DNA of 64,000 bases. Origin: Gallaecimonas sp. GXIMD4217 (GTDB taxonomy: Bacteria > Pseudomonadota > Gammaproteobacteria > Enterobacterales > Gallaecimonadaceae). Shown here one piece after another: positions 28,001 to 38,174 of the stretch (position 1 is its first letter; each line of letters opens with the position of its first letter). The position numbers and the translations under genes are program-made. The notes beneath the pieces were generated by a model. That model was not told the DNA's origin. It ran no database searches and was given only the letters and a program-made list of their open reading frames with translations. The stretch covers positions 1,613,236 to 1,677,235 of the forward strand of contig NZ_CP149925.1 of NCBI RefSeq assembly GCF_038087665.1. Reading direction: 5' to 3'.

Positions 28001-28309
28001 GAAATCGGCCAGGGAGGTGATCCTGTGCCTGTGGCTGACCCGCACCAGCTTCTGCAGGGTGCCAAAGCCCAGCGCCATCACCAGGATGGGCGCGATGAAC
28101 ACCGGCAGATAGGACCAGATGGACTGGGCCGACTGGCCCACGGTGCCGAGGAAACTCCAGGACGAACAATAGACCCCCAGTGACAGTGCGTAGATCAGCT
28201 GGCGACGGGCCGGGCCCAGGGTCTGTTCACGGCGATCGCCCTGCCAGGCGATGGCGAACAGCACCAGGACGTAGAGCAGGGCCAGCAGGCCGACAAGCCA
28301 GAGGGGCAT
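24992..28309 (-). CDS. crbS: Hybrid sensor kinase CrbS with sodium/solute symporter domain
   Basis: Transporter-like sensor of the acetate switch, 1105 residues, inner membrane. Order: SLC5/SSS-type transporter module of ~12-13 helices (about 1-500; RRQLIYALSLGVYCSSWSF, then ITSLADFLGARYGKS), a linker and PAS-like region (~590-700), a coiled segment, HisKA with phospho-accepting His760 (LAACGHDLMQPLN), HATPase (DTGPGIAPEQQEAIFEEF, GLGLGLAI) and a C-terminal receiver with Asp1032 (MMLADYHLDGG). The transporter-kinase-receiver fusion is diagnostic of the CrbS group. It is divergent from yjcH-actP and convergent with its partner crbR. Confidence 0.9.
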   Translation of the reverse strand: MPLWLVGLLALLYVLVLFAIAWQGDRREQTLGPARRQLIYALSLGVYCSSWSFLGTVGQSAQSIWSYLPVFIAPILVMALGFGTLQKLVRVSHRHRITSLADFLGARYGKSRLVAATVTLIALLACLPYIALQLKAMVLSLDILSGQQQLPGSTAPVVAAFLALFAILFGTRKLDATEHHPGLMLAMAFESGLKLMALLVVTLVVIYGSFDGLGELISLAVTEQVVRSDALSSLPALLAQSLVGVFAFFCLPRQFHVMVVENQSEGDLRQARWLFPLYLVLIALPVAPLALAGGLIFQGHLAADTYVISLPLLEGHPWVALLAVLGAISAATGMVIVATVTIATMVSNELLVPYLLKTKRLEGRNFEHFARQLLHLRRAVILLLLLLALIVYWHMGNGQALAAMGLLAFGAFAQLGPALLGGLHWQGGNRKGALLGLAAGFGSWWWLHDWLLGPYAILLSLLINGVVYGLGSLLLRAGVIDRLQAASFVASGQEQQRQGGAISLADLQALASRFVGPVRVAAAIERHARAQGCSGAELPRQASAELMEDIERLMASVIGAASAALVMRSAVQGRDIALDEVVTLVDEATEQLQFSRELLQGAIENASEGISVVDRHLNLVAWNRRYLALFDYPPGLIQVGRPVAQLIRFNAERGWCGPGAVEDHVARRVNHMRQGSAHSSERERPDGSVIKVQGNPMPGGGFVMTFTDITVYRRAERLLKAANEELELRVAERTMELSAAKAEADRANQSKSRFLAACGHDLMQPLNAARLFTSALLQQGGNDQALLENIKSSLKSAGDLLTDLLDISKLDAGTLNVNRSTFDLKAMLDSLAGEFAILAREQGVILDCRLRALSVASDRLLLRRIIQNFLANAIRYGKGGRVLLSARRRGKAVLIQVWDTGPGIAPEQQEAIFEEFRRLDRDEKGLGLGLAIAQRMGRILGHPLSLRSVPGRGSVFGVLVPLAEAPARPASTPRFGPSHLGNPRVLCLDNDESILAAMAALLEGWGCTVLTARNRREALALADDKLDMMLADYHLDGGDDGLAVMAAVRKQLGRALAGVLITADSRQELIEQAREAGFGYMAKMVKPAALRALMIRQLGSATAVQ

Positions 28310-28370
28310 GGGGATCTCCCTGATTTATCTGGAGTTGCCTTTTTACCACAGCCCCCGCCAAAAGGGGCTT

Positions 28371-28384
28371 TCGACTAAAGTCGA
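28371..28384. promoter_or_regulatory. TCGACT-AA-AGTCGA palindrome between crbS and yjcH
   Basis: A perfect 14-bp palindrome. TAGATT at 28409-28414 is a plausible -10 for yjcH-actP, which places the palindrome centre about -43 to -44, suitable for an activator. CrbR is the obvious candidate binder (inference). A related GAC-C/T-AA-A/G-GT element occurs upstream of acs (reverse strand, 30465-30473). Confidence 0.45.
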
Positions 28385-28444
28385 CTGGGCGGCACGGGCC
28401 CGGGCACCTAGATTGTGAGCATCATGTTAAACAGGAGCCCGAAC

Positions 28445-28756
28445 ATGACCCCCTGTCGCTACCAAGAGATCAACCAGAGCCCTCGGTTCCAGGCCATGGT
28501 GGCCAGGCGCGAACGCTATGCCTGGCGCCTGTCGGCCCTGATGCTGGCCATCTATTTCACCTTCATCCTGCTGATCGCCTTCGAGCCGGCGCTGCTGGCC
28601 AGGCCCCTTTATCAGGGCAGCGTGATCACCTGGGGGATCCCGGCCGGCCTGGTGGTGATCCTCAGCGCCTTCGTGCTCACCGGCCTCTATGTGCGCAAGT
28701 CCAACCACGAGTTCGACACCGAGAACGCCGCCATCCTGGAGGAGCAAACCCCATGA
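28445..28756 (+). CDS. yjcH: DUF485 membrane protein YjcH
   Basis: Small inner-membrane protein almost always encoded just before actP; role in acetate uptake presumed auxiliary. 103 residues. A cytosolic head ([20 protein letters not shown]) is followed by two transmembrane helices (about 30-50 and 63-85). [20 protein letters not shown] and [13 protein letters not shown] are typical of DUF485. ATG 28445 is chosen because AGGAG lies 7 bases upstream; the frame is open from 28415 without a ribosome site. The stop overlaps the actP start (ATGA). Confidence 0.9.
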
Positions 28757-30402
28757 AAGCCCTGATCTTCCTGCTGGCGCTCTGCCCCGCCCTGGCCCTG
28801 GCGGCCGGCAGCCTGGACGGCGAGGCCCAAACCCAGCCCCTCAACCTGCCGGCCATCGCCATGTTCGTGGTGTTCGTGGCCCTGACCCTGGCCATCACCT
28901 ACTGGTCGGCCCGGCGCACCAAGACAGCGTCCGACTATTACGCGGCCGGCGGCGGCATCACCGGCTTCCAGAACGGCCTGGCCATCGCCGGCGACTACAT
29001 GTCGGCGGCCTCCTTCCTGGGCATTTCCGGCCTGGTCTACCTGTCCGGCTTCGACGGCCTGATCTATTCCATCGGCTTCCTGGTGGGCTGGCCCATCATT
29101 TTGTTCCTGATCGCCGAGCGGCTCAGGAACCTGGGCCGCTACACCTTCGCCGACGTGGCCTCCTACCGCCTCGGCCAGAAGTCCATCCGCACCCTGGCCG
29201 CCAGCGGCTCGCTGGCGGTGGTGGCCCTCTACCTCATCGCCCAGATGGTCGGCTCCGGCAAGCTGATCCAGCTGCTGTTCGGCCTGCCCTACGAGGTGGC
29301 GGTGATGCTGGTGGGGGTGCTGATGGTGCTCTATGTGATGTTCGGCGGCATGCTGGCCACCACCTGGGTACAGCTGATCAAGGCGGTGCTGCTGCTGTGC
29401 GGCGCCACCTTCATGGCGGTAATGGTGCTGCTGCACGTGGGCTTTGATCCGGCCCTGCTGTTCGAGCAGGCGGTGGCCGTGCATCCCAAGGGCGAGGCCA
29501 TCATGGCCCCGGGCGGCCTGGTGTCGGATCCGGTCTCGGCCATCTCCCTTGGCATCGCCCTGATGTTCGGCACCGCCGGCCTGCCCCACATCCTGATGCG
29601 CTTCTTCACCGTCAGCGATGCCAGGGAGGCCCGCAAGTCGGTGTTCTTCGCCACCGGCTTCATCGGCTACTTCTACATCCTCACCTTCATCATCGGTTTC
29701 GGCGCCATCGTGCTGGTCCATACCAACCCGGACTTCAAGGACGCCGCCGGCGCCCTGCTGGGCGGCAACAACATGGCCGCGGTGCACCTGTCCAAGGCGG
29801 TGGGCGGCGATCTCTTCTACGGTTTCATCGCCGCCGTGGCCTTTGCCACCATACTGGCGGTGGTGTCCGGGCTGACCCTGGCCGGTGCCTCGGCGGTGTC
29901 CCACGATCTCTACGCCAACGTCATTCGCAAGGGCCAGGCCGGGGAACGGGAGGAGATCAGGGTGTCCAGGTACGCCACCCTGGCGCTGGGGCTGGTGGCC
30001 ATCGCCTTAGGGCTCCTGTTCGAGCAGCAGAACATCGCCTTCATGGTGGGCCTGGCCTTCGCCATCGCCGCCAGCACCAACTTCCCGGTGCTGCTGCTGT
30101 CCATGTACTGGTCCAGGCTCACCACCCGCGGCGCTCGTGTCGGTGGCTGGACCGGCCTGGTGACCGCCATCAGCCTGGTGATCCTGGGCCCCACCGTCTG
30201 GGAGGCCGTGCTGGGCTTCGAGCGGGCCATCTTCCCCTACCAGTACCCGGCCCTGTTCTCGGTCAGCGCCGCCTTTGCCGCCAGCTGGTACTTCAGCGTC
30301 ACCGACCGCTCGGCGGCGGCCGCCGAAGAACGGGCGCTGTTCGTGCCCCAGTTCGTGCGCTCCCACACCGGCCTGGGGGCCGCCGGCGCCAGCCAGCACT
30401 GA
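28753..30402 (+). CDS. actP: Cation/acetate symporter ActP
   Basis: Sodium/solute symporter (SLC5 family) that takes up acetate and other short monocarboxylates. 549 residues. N-terminal signal-like segment ([19 protein letters not shown]), unusual for SSS proteins but normal for ActP, then about 13 helices. The family signature [20 protein letters not shown] is present, and the sodium-site region includes [15 protein letters not shown]. Coupled to yjcH by a 4-base overlap. A terminator lies between it and acs, so acs may also have its own promoter. Confidence 0.95.
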
Positions 30403-30434
30403 CCGGCGGCGCCAAGGGTGCCCATCTTGTTAAC

Positions 30435-30462
30435 AAAGCCCGGACGTGGCCGGGCTTTTCTT
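30435..30462 (+). terminator. Terminator between actP and acs
   Basis: Stem AAAGCCCGG / CCGGGCTTT with a 6-base loop, followed by TTTTCTT. It may limit read-through from actP into acs. Confidence 0.75.
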
Positions 30463-30538
30463 ATACCTTGGTCTAATGGCCCGGCCTGGGCCCGCTTTAC
30501 ATACTGGTGCCAACCACTTCTACAGGAAGGAAAGAATA

Positions 30539-32479
<1,941 letters not shown>

Positions 32480-32490
32480 CGCACCCCCTT

Positions 32491-32515
32491 GCCCGCCGCA
32501 CCGGCGGGCTTTTTT
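32491..32515 (+). terminator. Terminator after acs
   Basis: Stem GCCCGCCG / CGGCGGGC with a 3-base loop and six following T. Confidence 0.9.
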
Positions 32516-32522
32516 GTGCATT

Positions 32523-32546
32523 AAAAAAGCCGCCCTTGAGCGGCTT
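32523..32546 (-). terminator. Terminator after the DcaP-like porin gene
   Basis: On the minus strand, stem AAGCCGC / GCGGCTT with a 6-base loop and a run of six T. It ends the minus-strand porin transcript. Confidence 0.88.
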
Positions 32547-32564
32547 GTTCCCTTCTGGTGCCGC

Positions 32565-33719
32565 TTAGAAGCTGTACTTGGCGGCAAACTGCAGCCGGTT
32601 CAGGTTGCCCCTGGCGCCGTTTTCCAGCTGGCGTTGGCCGAGCAGATATTCGACCCCGAATGAAAGCGCCTTGACCGGGGAATAGAACAGATTGGCATGG
32701 AGGGAGTGCAGGCGGCGGGTGATGGCGTCATCCACCAGATGGGGCTCTTGGTCCGCTCGCAGTGCCGACAGCACCAGGCTGGAACGCCACTGGTCGTTCC
32801 ACCAATGTCGGTAGGAGATAAAGCCGGAGATGGTCTTGAGGGTCTTAAGCTCGCCGTCGGCGCTCACCAGGGCATCGGCCACGGCGTTAAGGGCCACGTA
32901 GCGGCCCAGGCCGTCGCCATGGGTGGCCATGAAGCTGAGGTCGTCCCGTGCGCCGAGCTGCAAGCGCCCGGCCAGGCTGAGGCCATAGCCGAAGGCGCTG
33001 TCCTCTAGGCCTGGCTCGTCGGCCCGCAGCTGGCGGCCGATGGCGGCCAGGCTAAGGTGGCCGCCGTCGAAATGGTGATCGTAGCGGGCCACCATGTCCG
33101 GCAGCAGGCCGTCGTCCAGGTCCAGCTTGCCGGCCTCGCCATGGGGCGTGACCACGGTCTCCGGGTTCTCCAGGGCAAACTGCCAGCTGCCGAAACGATA
33201 ACGCACCTGTACCTGGCGCTGGAAGACGGTGCCCTCGGCCGGTCCCAGGAAATCCACCGACTCCGGCAGCACGGCCGTGTCCTGGAAGGTGGTAAAGGTC
33301 TGGCCGAACAGCCAGTCGTCGAAGGTGAAGTAGGCATGGCGCAGCCTGGGGGTGTAAGAGTTGGATACCATTTCGTTGCCATTGGGCGTGCCCAGGAAGT
33401 CCATCTCCAGGCGGGTGCCGAGGCGGTGCCGGCCGAGGTCGCTGCGGCTGGCCAGCACCAGCCGGGTTTCCCGGGCCGAGAAGTCCAGGGCCTTGCCGCT
33501 GTCGCACTCGTCGCAGACCGGTATGGTGCCGGCCACGTAGAACTGGCGGCCGATGCTGCCGGAAGGGAGCTTGCCGTCGCTGTAATGGCTGTAGAAGAGG
33601 GAGGCCTTGGCAAAGCCGCCGAAGCTGACCTGGGTCTGGCCGTCGTCCATCAGGGTGATGGCGCCCTGGCACGGCAGGCCCAGGGTCGCGGCCACCAGGC
33701 CGGCAAGTGGGTATCTCAT
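32565..33719 (-). CDS. DcaP-like outer membrane porin
   Basis: Predicted trimeric outer-membrane porin of the DcaP group, 384 residues. Signal peptide about 1-19 (MRYPLAGLVAATLGLPCQG). The mature start TQVSFGGFAKASLFYSHYSD, then GRQFYVAGTIPV, follows the DcaP pattern. The barrel ends in LQFAAKYSF with terminal Phe. A CDECDSG loop holds two Cys. DcaP porins take up dicarboxylic acids or phthalate-like compounds in Acinetobacter and Marinobacter; the substrate here is unknown. It lies downstream of the marR gene on the same strand (98-base gap), so possibly co-regulated. Confidence 0.8.
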   Translation of the reverse strand: MRYPLAGLVAATLGLPCQGAITLMDDGQTQVSFGGFAKASLFYSHYSDGKLPSGSIGRQFYVAGTIPVCDECDSGKALDFSARETRLVLASRSDLGRHRLGTRLEMDFLGTPNGNEMVSNSYTPRLRHAYFTFDDWLFGQTFTTFQDTAVLPESVDFLGPAEGTVFQRQVQVRYRFGSWQFALENPETVVTPHGEAGKLDLDDGLLPDMVARYDHHFDGGHLSLAAIGRQLRADEPGLEDSAFGYGLSLAGRLQLGARDDLSFMATHGDGLGRYVALNAVADALVSADGELKTLKTISGFISYRHWWNDQWRSSLVLSALRADQEPHLVDDAITRRLHSLHANLFYSPVKALSFGVEYLLGQRQLENGARGNLNRLQFAAKYSF

Positions 33720-33817
33720 GGGGTTTCCTTCCTGTTGTCATGGACGGGCACGGGAAGGAAAAGACGCCTTCCGGCACCACTGGCATTCACTATGCCCGTG
33801 GCGCCGGGGTGGACCCA

Positions 33818-34300
33818 TTAGTCTTTGGTCGTAGGGGTGATGGTGTCCAGGGTGAGCATGGGCGAGGCATCGAGATCGTCGGCGTTCATCATGCTGGCCA
33901 CCCGCTGCAACGAGCTGAGGATCAGCGACTGCTCCCACTCCTCCAGGGACTCGAAGCGGGTGATGAAGGCCTGCTGCAATGGTGCCGGGGCCTTGGCCAA
34001 CAGCTCCCGGCCGGCATCGGTGAGATCCAGCATCACCTTGCGCTTGTCCAGGGTGGATCTTTCCCGGATCACCAGGCCCCTGGCCTCCAGGCGGTCGATG
34101 ATGCTGGTGACCGTGGCCTGGGACAGGTTGACGATGCGGGCGATGTTGCGGGTGGTGTCGCCGGGCTGGCCGTCGATGGCCCGCATCAGCAGCAGCTGGG
34201 GACCGGTCAGGGACGAGGTCTTGTTGAGCTTCTTCGAGTGCAAATCAATGGCACGGATGATCTGGCGCAACGCCGTCAGCACTTCGTCCACGCGTTTCAT
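33818..34300 (-). CDS. MarR family transcriptional regulator
   Basis: Winged-helix DNA-binding protein, about 160 residues. HTH region TRNIARIVNLSQATVTSIID, wing with LVIRERSTLDKRKVMLDLTD. The N-terminus KRVDEVLTALRQIIRAIDLH, then SKKLNKTSSLTGPQLLLMRA, resembles the EctR-like MarR subgroup, but no ectoine genes are near. Two start choices: ATG 34300 (MKRVDEV; a GGA-rich stretch is upstream) or ATG 34315 (MEKVPM). Divergent from a porin gene whose promoter carries a palindrome, the usual layout for a MarR repressor of its neighbour. Confidence 0.88.
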   Translation of the reverse strand: MKRVDEVLTALRQIIRAIDLHSKKLNKTSSLTGPQLLLMRAIDGQPGDTTRNIARIVNLSQATVTSIIDRLEARGLVIRERSTLDKRKVMLDLTDAGRELLAKAPAPLQQAFITRFESLEEWEQSLILSSLQRVASMMNADDLDASPMLTLDTITPTTKD

Positions 34301-34383
34301 GGGCACTTTTTCCATGGGGATGAAAAGATTAGCGCTATTTTAGACGGAAGCGGCCGGTAAACAAGCAAAGTCTTCGTCCCCCA

Positions 34384-34430
34384 TTGCAGGGGCAATTGGC
34401 CCCGATCCATAATATTCGCGCACGAATAAT
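34384..34430 (+). promoter_or_regulatory. Porin promoter with overlapping palindrome (candidate MarR operator)
   Basis: TTGCAG (34384-34389) and CATAAT (34408-34413) with 18-base spacing form a plausible promoter. Overlapping the -10 is TATTCG-CGCA-CGAATA (34413-34428), a perfect 6-bp-arm repeat with one-mismatch extension to 8 bp. It lies between marR and the porin, so MarR binding is likely (inference). Confidence 0.5.
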
Positions 34431-34447
34431 AATCCTTGGAGAGAATC

Positions 34448-35533
34448 ATGAAACGAGCGAGCATCGCCCTTGCCGTCGGCCTGGCCATGACGGCCCCCCA
34501 GGCCCTGGCAGAGGTGGACGTTGGCGGCGCCTTCCGGGTCAACTATGCCTGGAAGGACTACGACGACAAGAACAAGGACAAGGGCGGCGAATGGGACATC
34601 GAGCTGTTTCGCATCGATGTCAACGGCAGCCATGAAGACTGGTTCTATTCCGCCCAGTATCGCTGGTACCAGGATTTCGAGGCCATCCACCACGCCTATG
34701 TGGGCTACAACTTCGACGAGAACCGCGCCATCAAGGCCGGCGTCACCCTGGTGCCCTTCGGGATCCTGCCGGTGGTCTCCCACAGCTTCTGGTTCGGCGG
34801 CGGTTACTACCTGGGCATGGAAGACGACTATGACACCGGCGTCGTCTACCAGCACAAGAGCGGCGACTGGCTGTTCCACGCCGGCTACTTCCACAACGCC
34901 GAATACGACAATGGCGACCGCTTCGACCGCTATTCCTTCGATCTGGCCGCCGTCGACGGCGAGCGCGCCGACGAAAACAACCAGCTCAACCTGCGTGCCG
35001 CCAGGACCATGCCGCTGGCCGGCGGCAAGCTGGATCTGGGCGTCTCCCTGGAAGCGGGCCGCCTCTACCTGAACGAGCAGCAAAAGCACGAGGGCCGCTG
35101 GCAGGCCGCCCTCCACGGCGACTGGAACAACGACGCCGGCTGGAATGTACAGCTCCAGTACGCCCGCCAGGAGTACGACACCAACACCGATACCGTGACC
35201 CTGTCCGCCTTCCAGTTCCCCTTCGAGGTGGCATCCGAGATGGATGTGGTGAGCTTCAACGTCGCCAAGACCTTCAAGGTGGGCAACGCCTTTGCCGACA
35301 GCATCACCTGCTACAACGATCACACCCAGATGCTGGCCGACGGCAGCGGCAACGACGACTCCATCCAGAACGTCACCGGCTGCCTGGTCGCCAAGGGCGG
35401 CCTCTACACCTATGTCGACTGGATCGCCGGCAAGAACATGTGGTTCGCCGGCGGTAACGGCGTCGGCCTGGAAGCACCGGGCAACGACGGCTGGCATTCC
35501 CGCCTCAACATCAACATCGGCTTCTATTTCTGA
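34448..35533 (+). CDS. Outer membrane porin (OprO/OprP-like)
   Basis: Predicted outer-membrane beta-barrel porin, 361 residues. Signal peptide about 1-21 (MKRASIALAVGLAMTAPQAL, cleavage before EVDVGG). Alternating amphipathic strands; features such as WYQDFEAIHHAYVGYNFDE and IKAGVTLVPFGILPV resemble phosphate-selective porins OprO/OprP and related families. It ends INIGFYF. One Cys pair (ITCYND, VTGCLVA) may form a disulfide. ATG 34448 is chosen for the GGAGAG ribosome site at 34438-34443. Its stop is only 7 bases from the thr promoter. Substrate unknown. Confidence 0.78.
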   Translation: MKRASIALAVGLAMTAPQALAEVDVGGAFRVNYAWKDYDDKNKDKGGEWDIELFRIDVNGSHEDWFYSAQYRWYQDFEAIHHAYVGYNFDENRAIKAGVTLVPFGILPVVSHSFWFGGGYYLGMEDDYDTGVVYQHKSGDWLFHAGYFHNAEYDNGDRFDRYSFDLAAVDGERADENNQLNLRAARTMPLAGGKLDLGVSLEAGRLYLNEQQKHEGRWQAALHGDWNNDAGWNVQLQYARQEYDTNTDTVTLSAFQFPFEVASEMDVVSFNVAKTFKVGNAFADSITCYNDHTQMLADGSGNDDSIQNVTGCLVAKGGLYTYVDWIAGKNMWFAGGNGVGLEAPGNDGWHSRLNINIGFYF

Positions 35534-35540
35534 TTTTGAC

Positions 35541-35570
35541 TTGACAGGGCACCGCCGGTCGGGCTTAGCT
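35541..35570 (+). promoter_or_regulatory. thr operon promoter
   Basis: A perfect TTGACA -35 (35541-35546) and TTAGCT (35565-35570) with 18-base spacing lie just ahead of the thr leader peptide, only 7 bases after the porin stop. Confidence 0.6.
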
Positions 35571-35595
35571 GAAAGGGAATTCCAAGGAGAACCTG

Positions 35596-35673
35596 ATGAA
35601 TCCGCTGCTGCGCAACACCACCACCACCATTACCGGTACCACGCTGTGGTCCCGGGGGTGGCGCGTGCGCTAG
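35596..35673 (+). CDS. thrL: thr operon leader peptide
   Basis: A 25-residue attenuation peptide with seven Thr codons and one Ile codon: MNPLLRNTTTTITGTTLWSR, then GWRVR. AAGGAG lies just upstream of the ATG. The Thr-rich run and the following terminator hairpin are the classic design of thr attenuation: ribosome stalling when charged Thr-tRNA (or Ile-tRNA) is scarce favours read-through into thrABC. Resembles ThrL of E. coli in composition. Confidence 0.92.
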   Translation: MNPLLRNTTTTITGTTLWSRGWRVR

Positions 35674-35697
35674 CGAAACATCAGTTTCCAACAGCCA

Positions 35698-35731
35698 AAG
35701 GCCCGCTCCCCCAAAGGAGCGGGCCTTTTTT
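35698..35731 (+). terminator. thr attenuator terminator
   Basis: Strong 12-bp stem AAGGCCCGCTCC / GGAGCGGGCCTT with a 6-base loop, followed by four more T, between thrL and thrA. This is the attenuator. Confidence 0.93.
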
Positions 35732-35745
35732 ATGGAGTAAATGCG

Positions 35746-38172
35746 ATGAAAGTGATGAAGTTTGGCGGCTCTTCCCTGGCCGACGCGTCCCGCTTCTGCC
35801 AGGTGGCCGAGCTGGTCGGTACCGCCCTGGCCACCGGCCCGGTGGCCCTGGTGCTGTCGGCGCCGGCCGGCACCACGGACGCCCTCTTTGCCCTGGTCGA
35901 GGGCAGGCTTGAAGCCACCGAACTGACGAGCCGCTTTCATCGCTGGACGGCCGACCTTGCCGAGGCAGAGCCGGGCCTCGACGCCGAGGCGCTGCACCGC
36001 CAGGTACAGCCGTTGGTGGCCAGCCTGGAGCGCCTCCACGAGGGTTGCCGGCTGCTGGGGCAGCGCCCCGAGTCGGTGGTGGCCGAGCTGGTCAGTCTGG
36101 GCGAGCGGCTGTCCATCGCCCTGATGGAAGCCCTGCTCAAGGCCCGTGGCCACCAGCCGCTGCTGCTGGATCCCCGCCAACTGCTGCCCGCCAGGGGCCC
36201 TGTGCTGGACGGCCAGGTGGACACGGAGCTGGCCGCGGCCCGTGTGGCCGGGCTGCCCAGGGACGGTCTGCTGCTGATGCCCGGTTACCTGGCCGGCGAT
36301 GCCGAAGGCGGCGCCATGCTGCTGGGGCGCAACGGCTCCGATTATTCGGCGGCGCTGCTGGCCGCCGCCCTGCCCGCCCGGGAGCTGGAGATCTGGACCG
36401 ACGTGGACGGCGTCTACCAGGCCGATCCCAGGCGGGTGCCGGGCGCCCGGCGACTGCACAGCCTTTCCTATGCCGAAGCCCTGGAGCTGTGCTATTTCGG
36501 CGCCAAGGTGCTGCACCCCAAGACCCTGGGCCCGGTAAGCAGAAAAGGCATCCCGGTGCGCATCAAGCAGACCGACAGGCCCGCCGAGCCCGGCACCCTG
36601 ATCGGTGACGCCGGCCAGGAGCCCAGCGCCGTCAAGGCCCTGTCCGATCTCGAGTCCATGGTGATGATCAGCGTCAGCGGCCCCGGCATGCAGGGCATGG
36701 TGGGCATGGCTGGCCGCATCTTCACCGCCGTGCAGCGGGCCGGGGTGTCCATCGTGCTGATCACCCAATCCTCCAGCGAGTACAGCATCTCCTTCTGCGT
36801 CCATGCCGCGGACGGCGCCGCCTGCCGCCAGGCCCTGGTCCAGGAATTCAACCTGGAGCTGGCCCAGGGACTGCTGGATCCCATAGAGCTGCTGGAGCAG
36901 CTGGCCATCATCACCCTGGTCGGCGACGGCATGCGCCATTCCATCGGCGTGGCCGGCCGTTTCTTCTCGGCCCTGGCCCGCACCGGCATCAACGTGGTGG
37001 CCATAGCCCAGGGCTCGTCGGAGCGCTCCATCTCCGCCGTGGTGCCCGGCGCCAAGGTCAACGAAGGACTGCGCGCCAGCCATCAGGCCTTCTTCGACAG
37101 CCAGCAGCGCATCGACCTGGTGTTGCTGGGCGTGGGGGGCGTCGGCAGTGCCCTGCTGGCGCAGATCCGGCGCCAGCAGGCCGCCCTGGCCGAGCGGCAG
37201 ATCCGCCTCAATGTGCTGGCCCTTGGCAACAGCAGGCAGATGCTGCTGGCCCCCCAGGGGGTGGATCTCGACCATTGGCAGGCGCAGCTGGCCGGCAGCA
37301 GCCAGGGCTTTGATCTCGATGCCCTCAAGGCCCTGGTGCGCGAGCATCACCTGATCAACCCGGTCATCGCCGACTGCACCGCAAGCGAGCAGGTGGCGGC
37401 CCGCTATGGCGACTTCCTGGCGGCGGGCTTCCACGTGGTCACCCCCAACAAGCGCGCCAATACCGGCGATCTGGCCTACTACCGGCAGCTCAAGTCGCTG
37501 TGCATCAGGCACAAGCGCAAGTACCTGTACGAGACCACTGTCGGTGCCGGCCTGCCGGTGATCGAAAACCTGCAGAACCTGCTGGCCGCCGGCGACCGGC
37601 TGCGCTGCTTCGAAGGCATCCTGTCCGGCTCCCTGTCCTACATCTGCGGCAAGCTTGAGGACGGCCTGCCCCTGTCCGAGGCGACCCTGATGGCCAAGGA
37701 GCTGGGCTACACCGAGCCGGATCCCCGGGAGGATCTCAGCGGCCTGGACGTGGCCAGGAAGCTGTTGATCCTGGCCAGGGAGGCAGGCCTCATGCTCAAC
37801 ATGGACGACATCGAGGTGGAGCCGCTGCTGCCGGCTAATGCCTGCCGGGGCAGCCTGGCCCAGTTCGTGGACGCCCTGCCCCGGTGGGACGCCCATTTCC
37901 ACGGCCTCATCTGGCAGGCCCAGAGCCAAGGCAAGGTGCTGCGCTACGTGGGCAGCATCGAGGACGGCCGCTGCAAGGTGGGCCTCAGGGCGGTGGCCAA
38001 GGACTCGCCCCTGGCCACGGTCCGCGACGGCGAAAACGCCCTGGCCTTTCACAGCGACTACTACAGCCCGGTGCCCCTGGTACTGCGCGGCTATGGCGCC
38101 GGCAACGAGGTCACCGCCGCCGGCGTCTTCGCCGATCTGCTGCGTACCCTCAACTGGCACCGGGAGGGCTGA
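35746..38172 (+). CDS. thrA: Bifunctional aspartokinase I / homoserine dehydrogenase I
   Basis: Catalyses the first and third steps from aspartate to threonine. 808 residues (E. coli 820). Aspartokinase part 1-~450: MKVMKFGGSSLADASRF at the start and EIWTDVDGVYQADPR. Two ACT regulatory domains about 300-455 (for example VSIVLITQSSSEYSISF and VVAIAQGSSERSISAVV), the basis of threonine inhibition in the family. Homoserine dehydrogenase part from ~460: NAD-binding LVLLGVGGVGSALLAQ and VTPNKRANTGDLAYY, with the substrate region GAGLPVIENLQNLL. First structural gene of thrABC; attenuation via thrL. Confidence 0.98.
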   Translation: MKVMKFGGSSLADASRFCQVAELVGTALATGPVALVLSAPAGTTDALFALVEGRLEATELTSRFHRWTADLAEAEPGLDAEALHRQVQPLVASLERLHEGCRLLGQRPESVVAELVSLGERLSIALMEALLKARGHQPLLLDPRQLLPARGPVLDGQVDTELAAARVAGLPRDGLLLMPGYLAGDAEGGAMLLGRNGSDYSAALLAAALPARELEIWTDVDGVYQADPRRVPGARRLHSLSYAEALELCYFGAKVLHPKTLGPVSRKGIPVRIKQTDRPAEPGTLIGDAGQEPSAVKALSDLESMVMISVSGPGMQGMVGMAGRIFTAVQRAGVSIVLITQSSSEYSISFCVHAADGAACRQALVQEFNLELAQGLLDPIELLEQLAIITLVGDGMRHSIGVAGRFFSALARTGINVVAIAQGSSERSISAVVPGAKVNEGLRASHQAFFDSQQRIDLVLLGVGGVGSALLAQIRRQQAALAERQIRLNVLALGNSRQMLLAPQGVDLDHWQAQLAGSSQGFDLDALKALVREHHLINPVIADCTASEQVAARYGDFLAAGFHVVTPNKRANTGDLAYYRQLKSLCIRHKRKYLYETTVGAGLPVIENLQNLLAAGDRLRCFEGILSGSLSYICGKLEDGLPLSEATLMAKELGYTEPDPREDLSGLDVARKLLILAREAGLMLNMDDIEVEPLLPANACRGSLAQFVDALPRWDAHFHGLIWQAQSQGKVLRYVGSIEDGRCKVGLRAVAKDSPLATVRDGENALAFHSDYYSPVPLVLRGYGAGNEVTAAGVFADLLRTLNWHREG

Positions 38173-38174
38173 GC

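Noticed and set aside
26729-28183. 484-residue plus-strand frame opposite crbS
   Set aside because: Gln/His-rich antisense of the transporter-like kinase region; not a plausible protein.
35524-38160. 878-residue minus-strand open frame opposite thrA
   Set aside because: Antisense to a clear thrA with all motifs; low-complexity Gly/Gln/His content and no domain.
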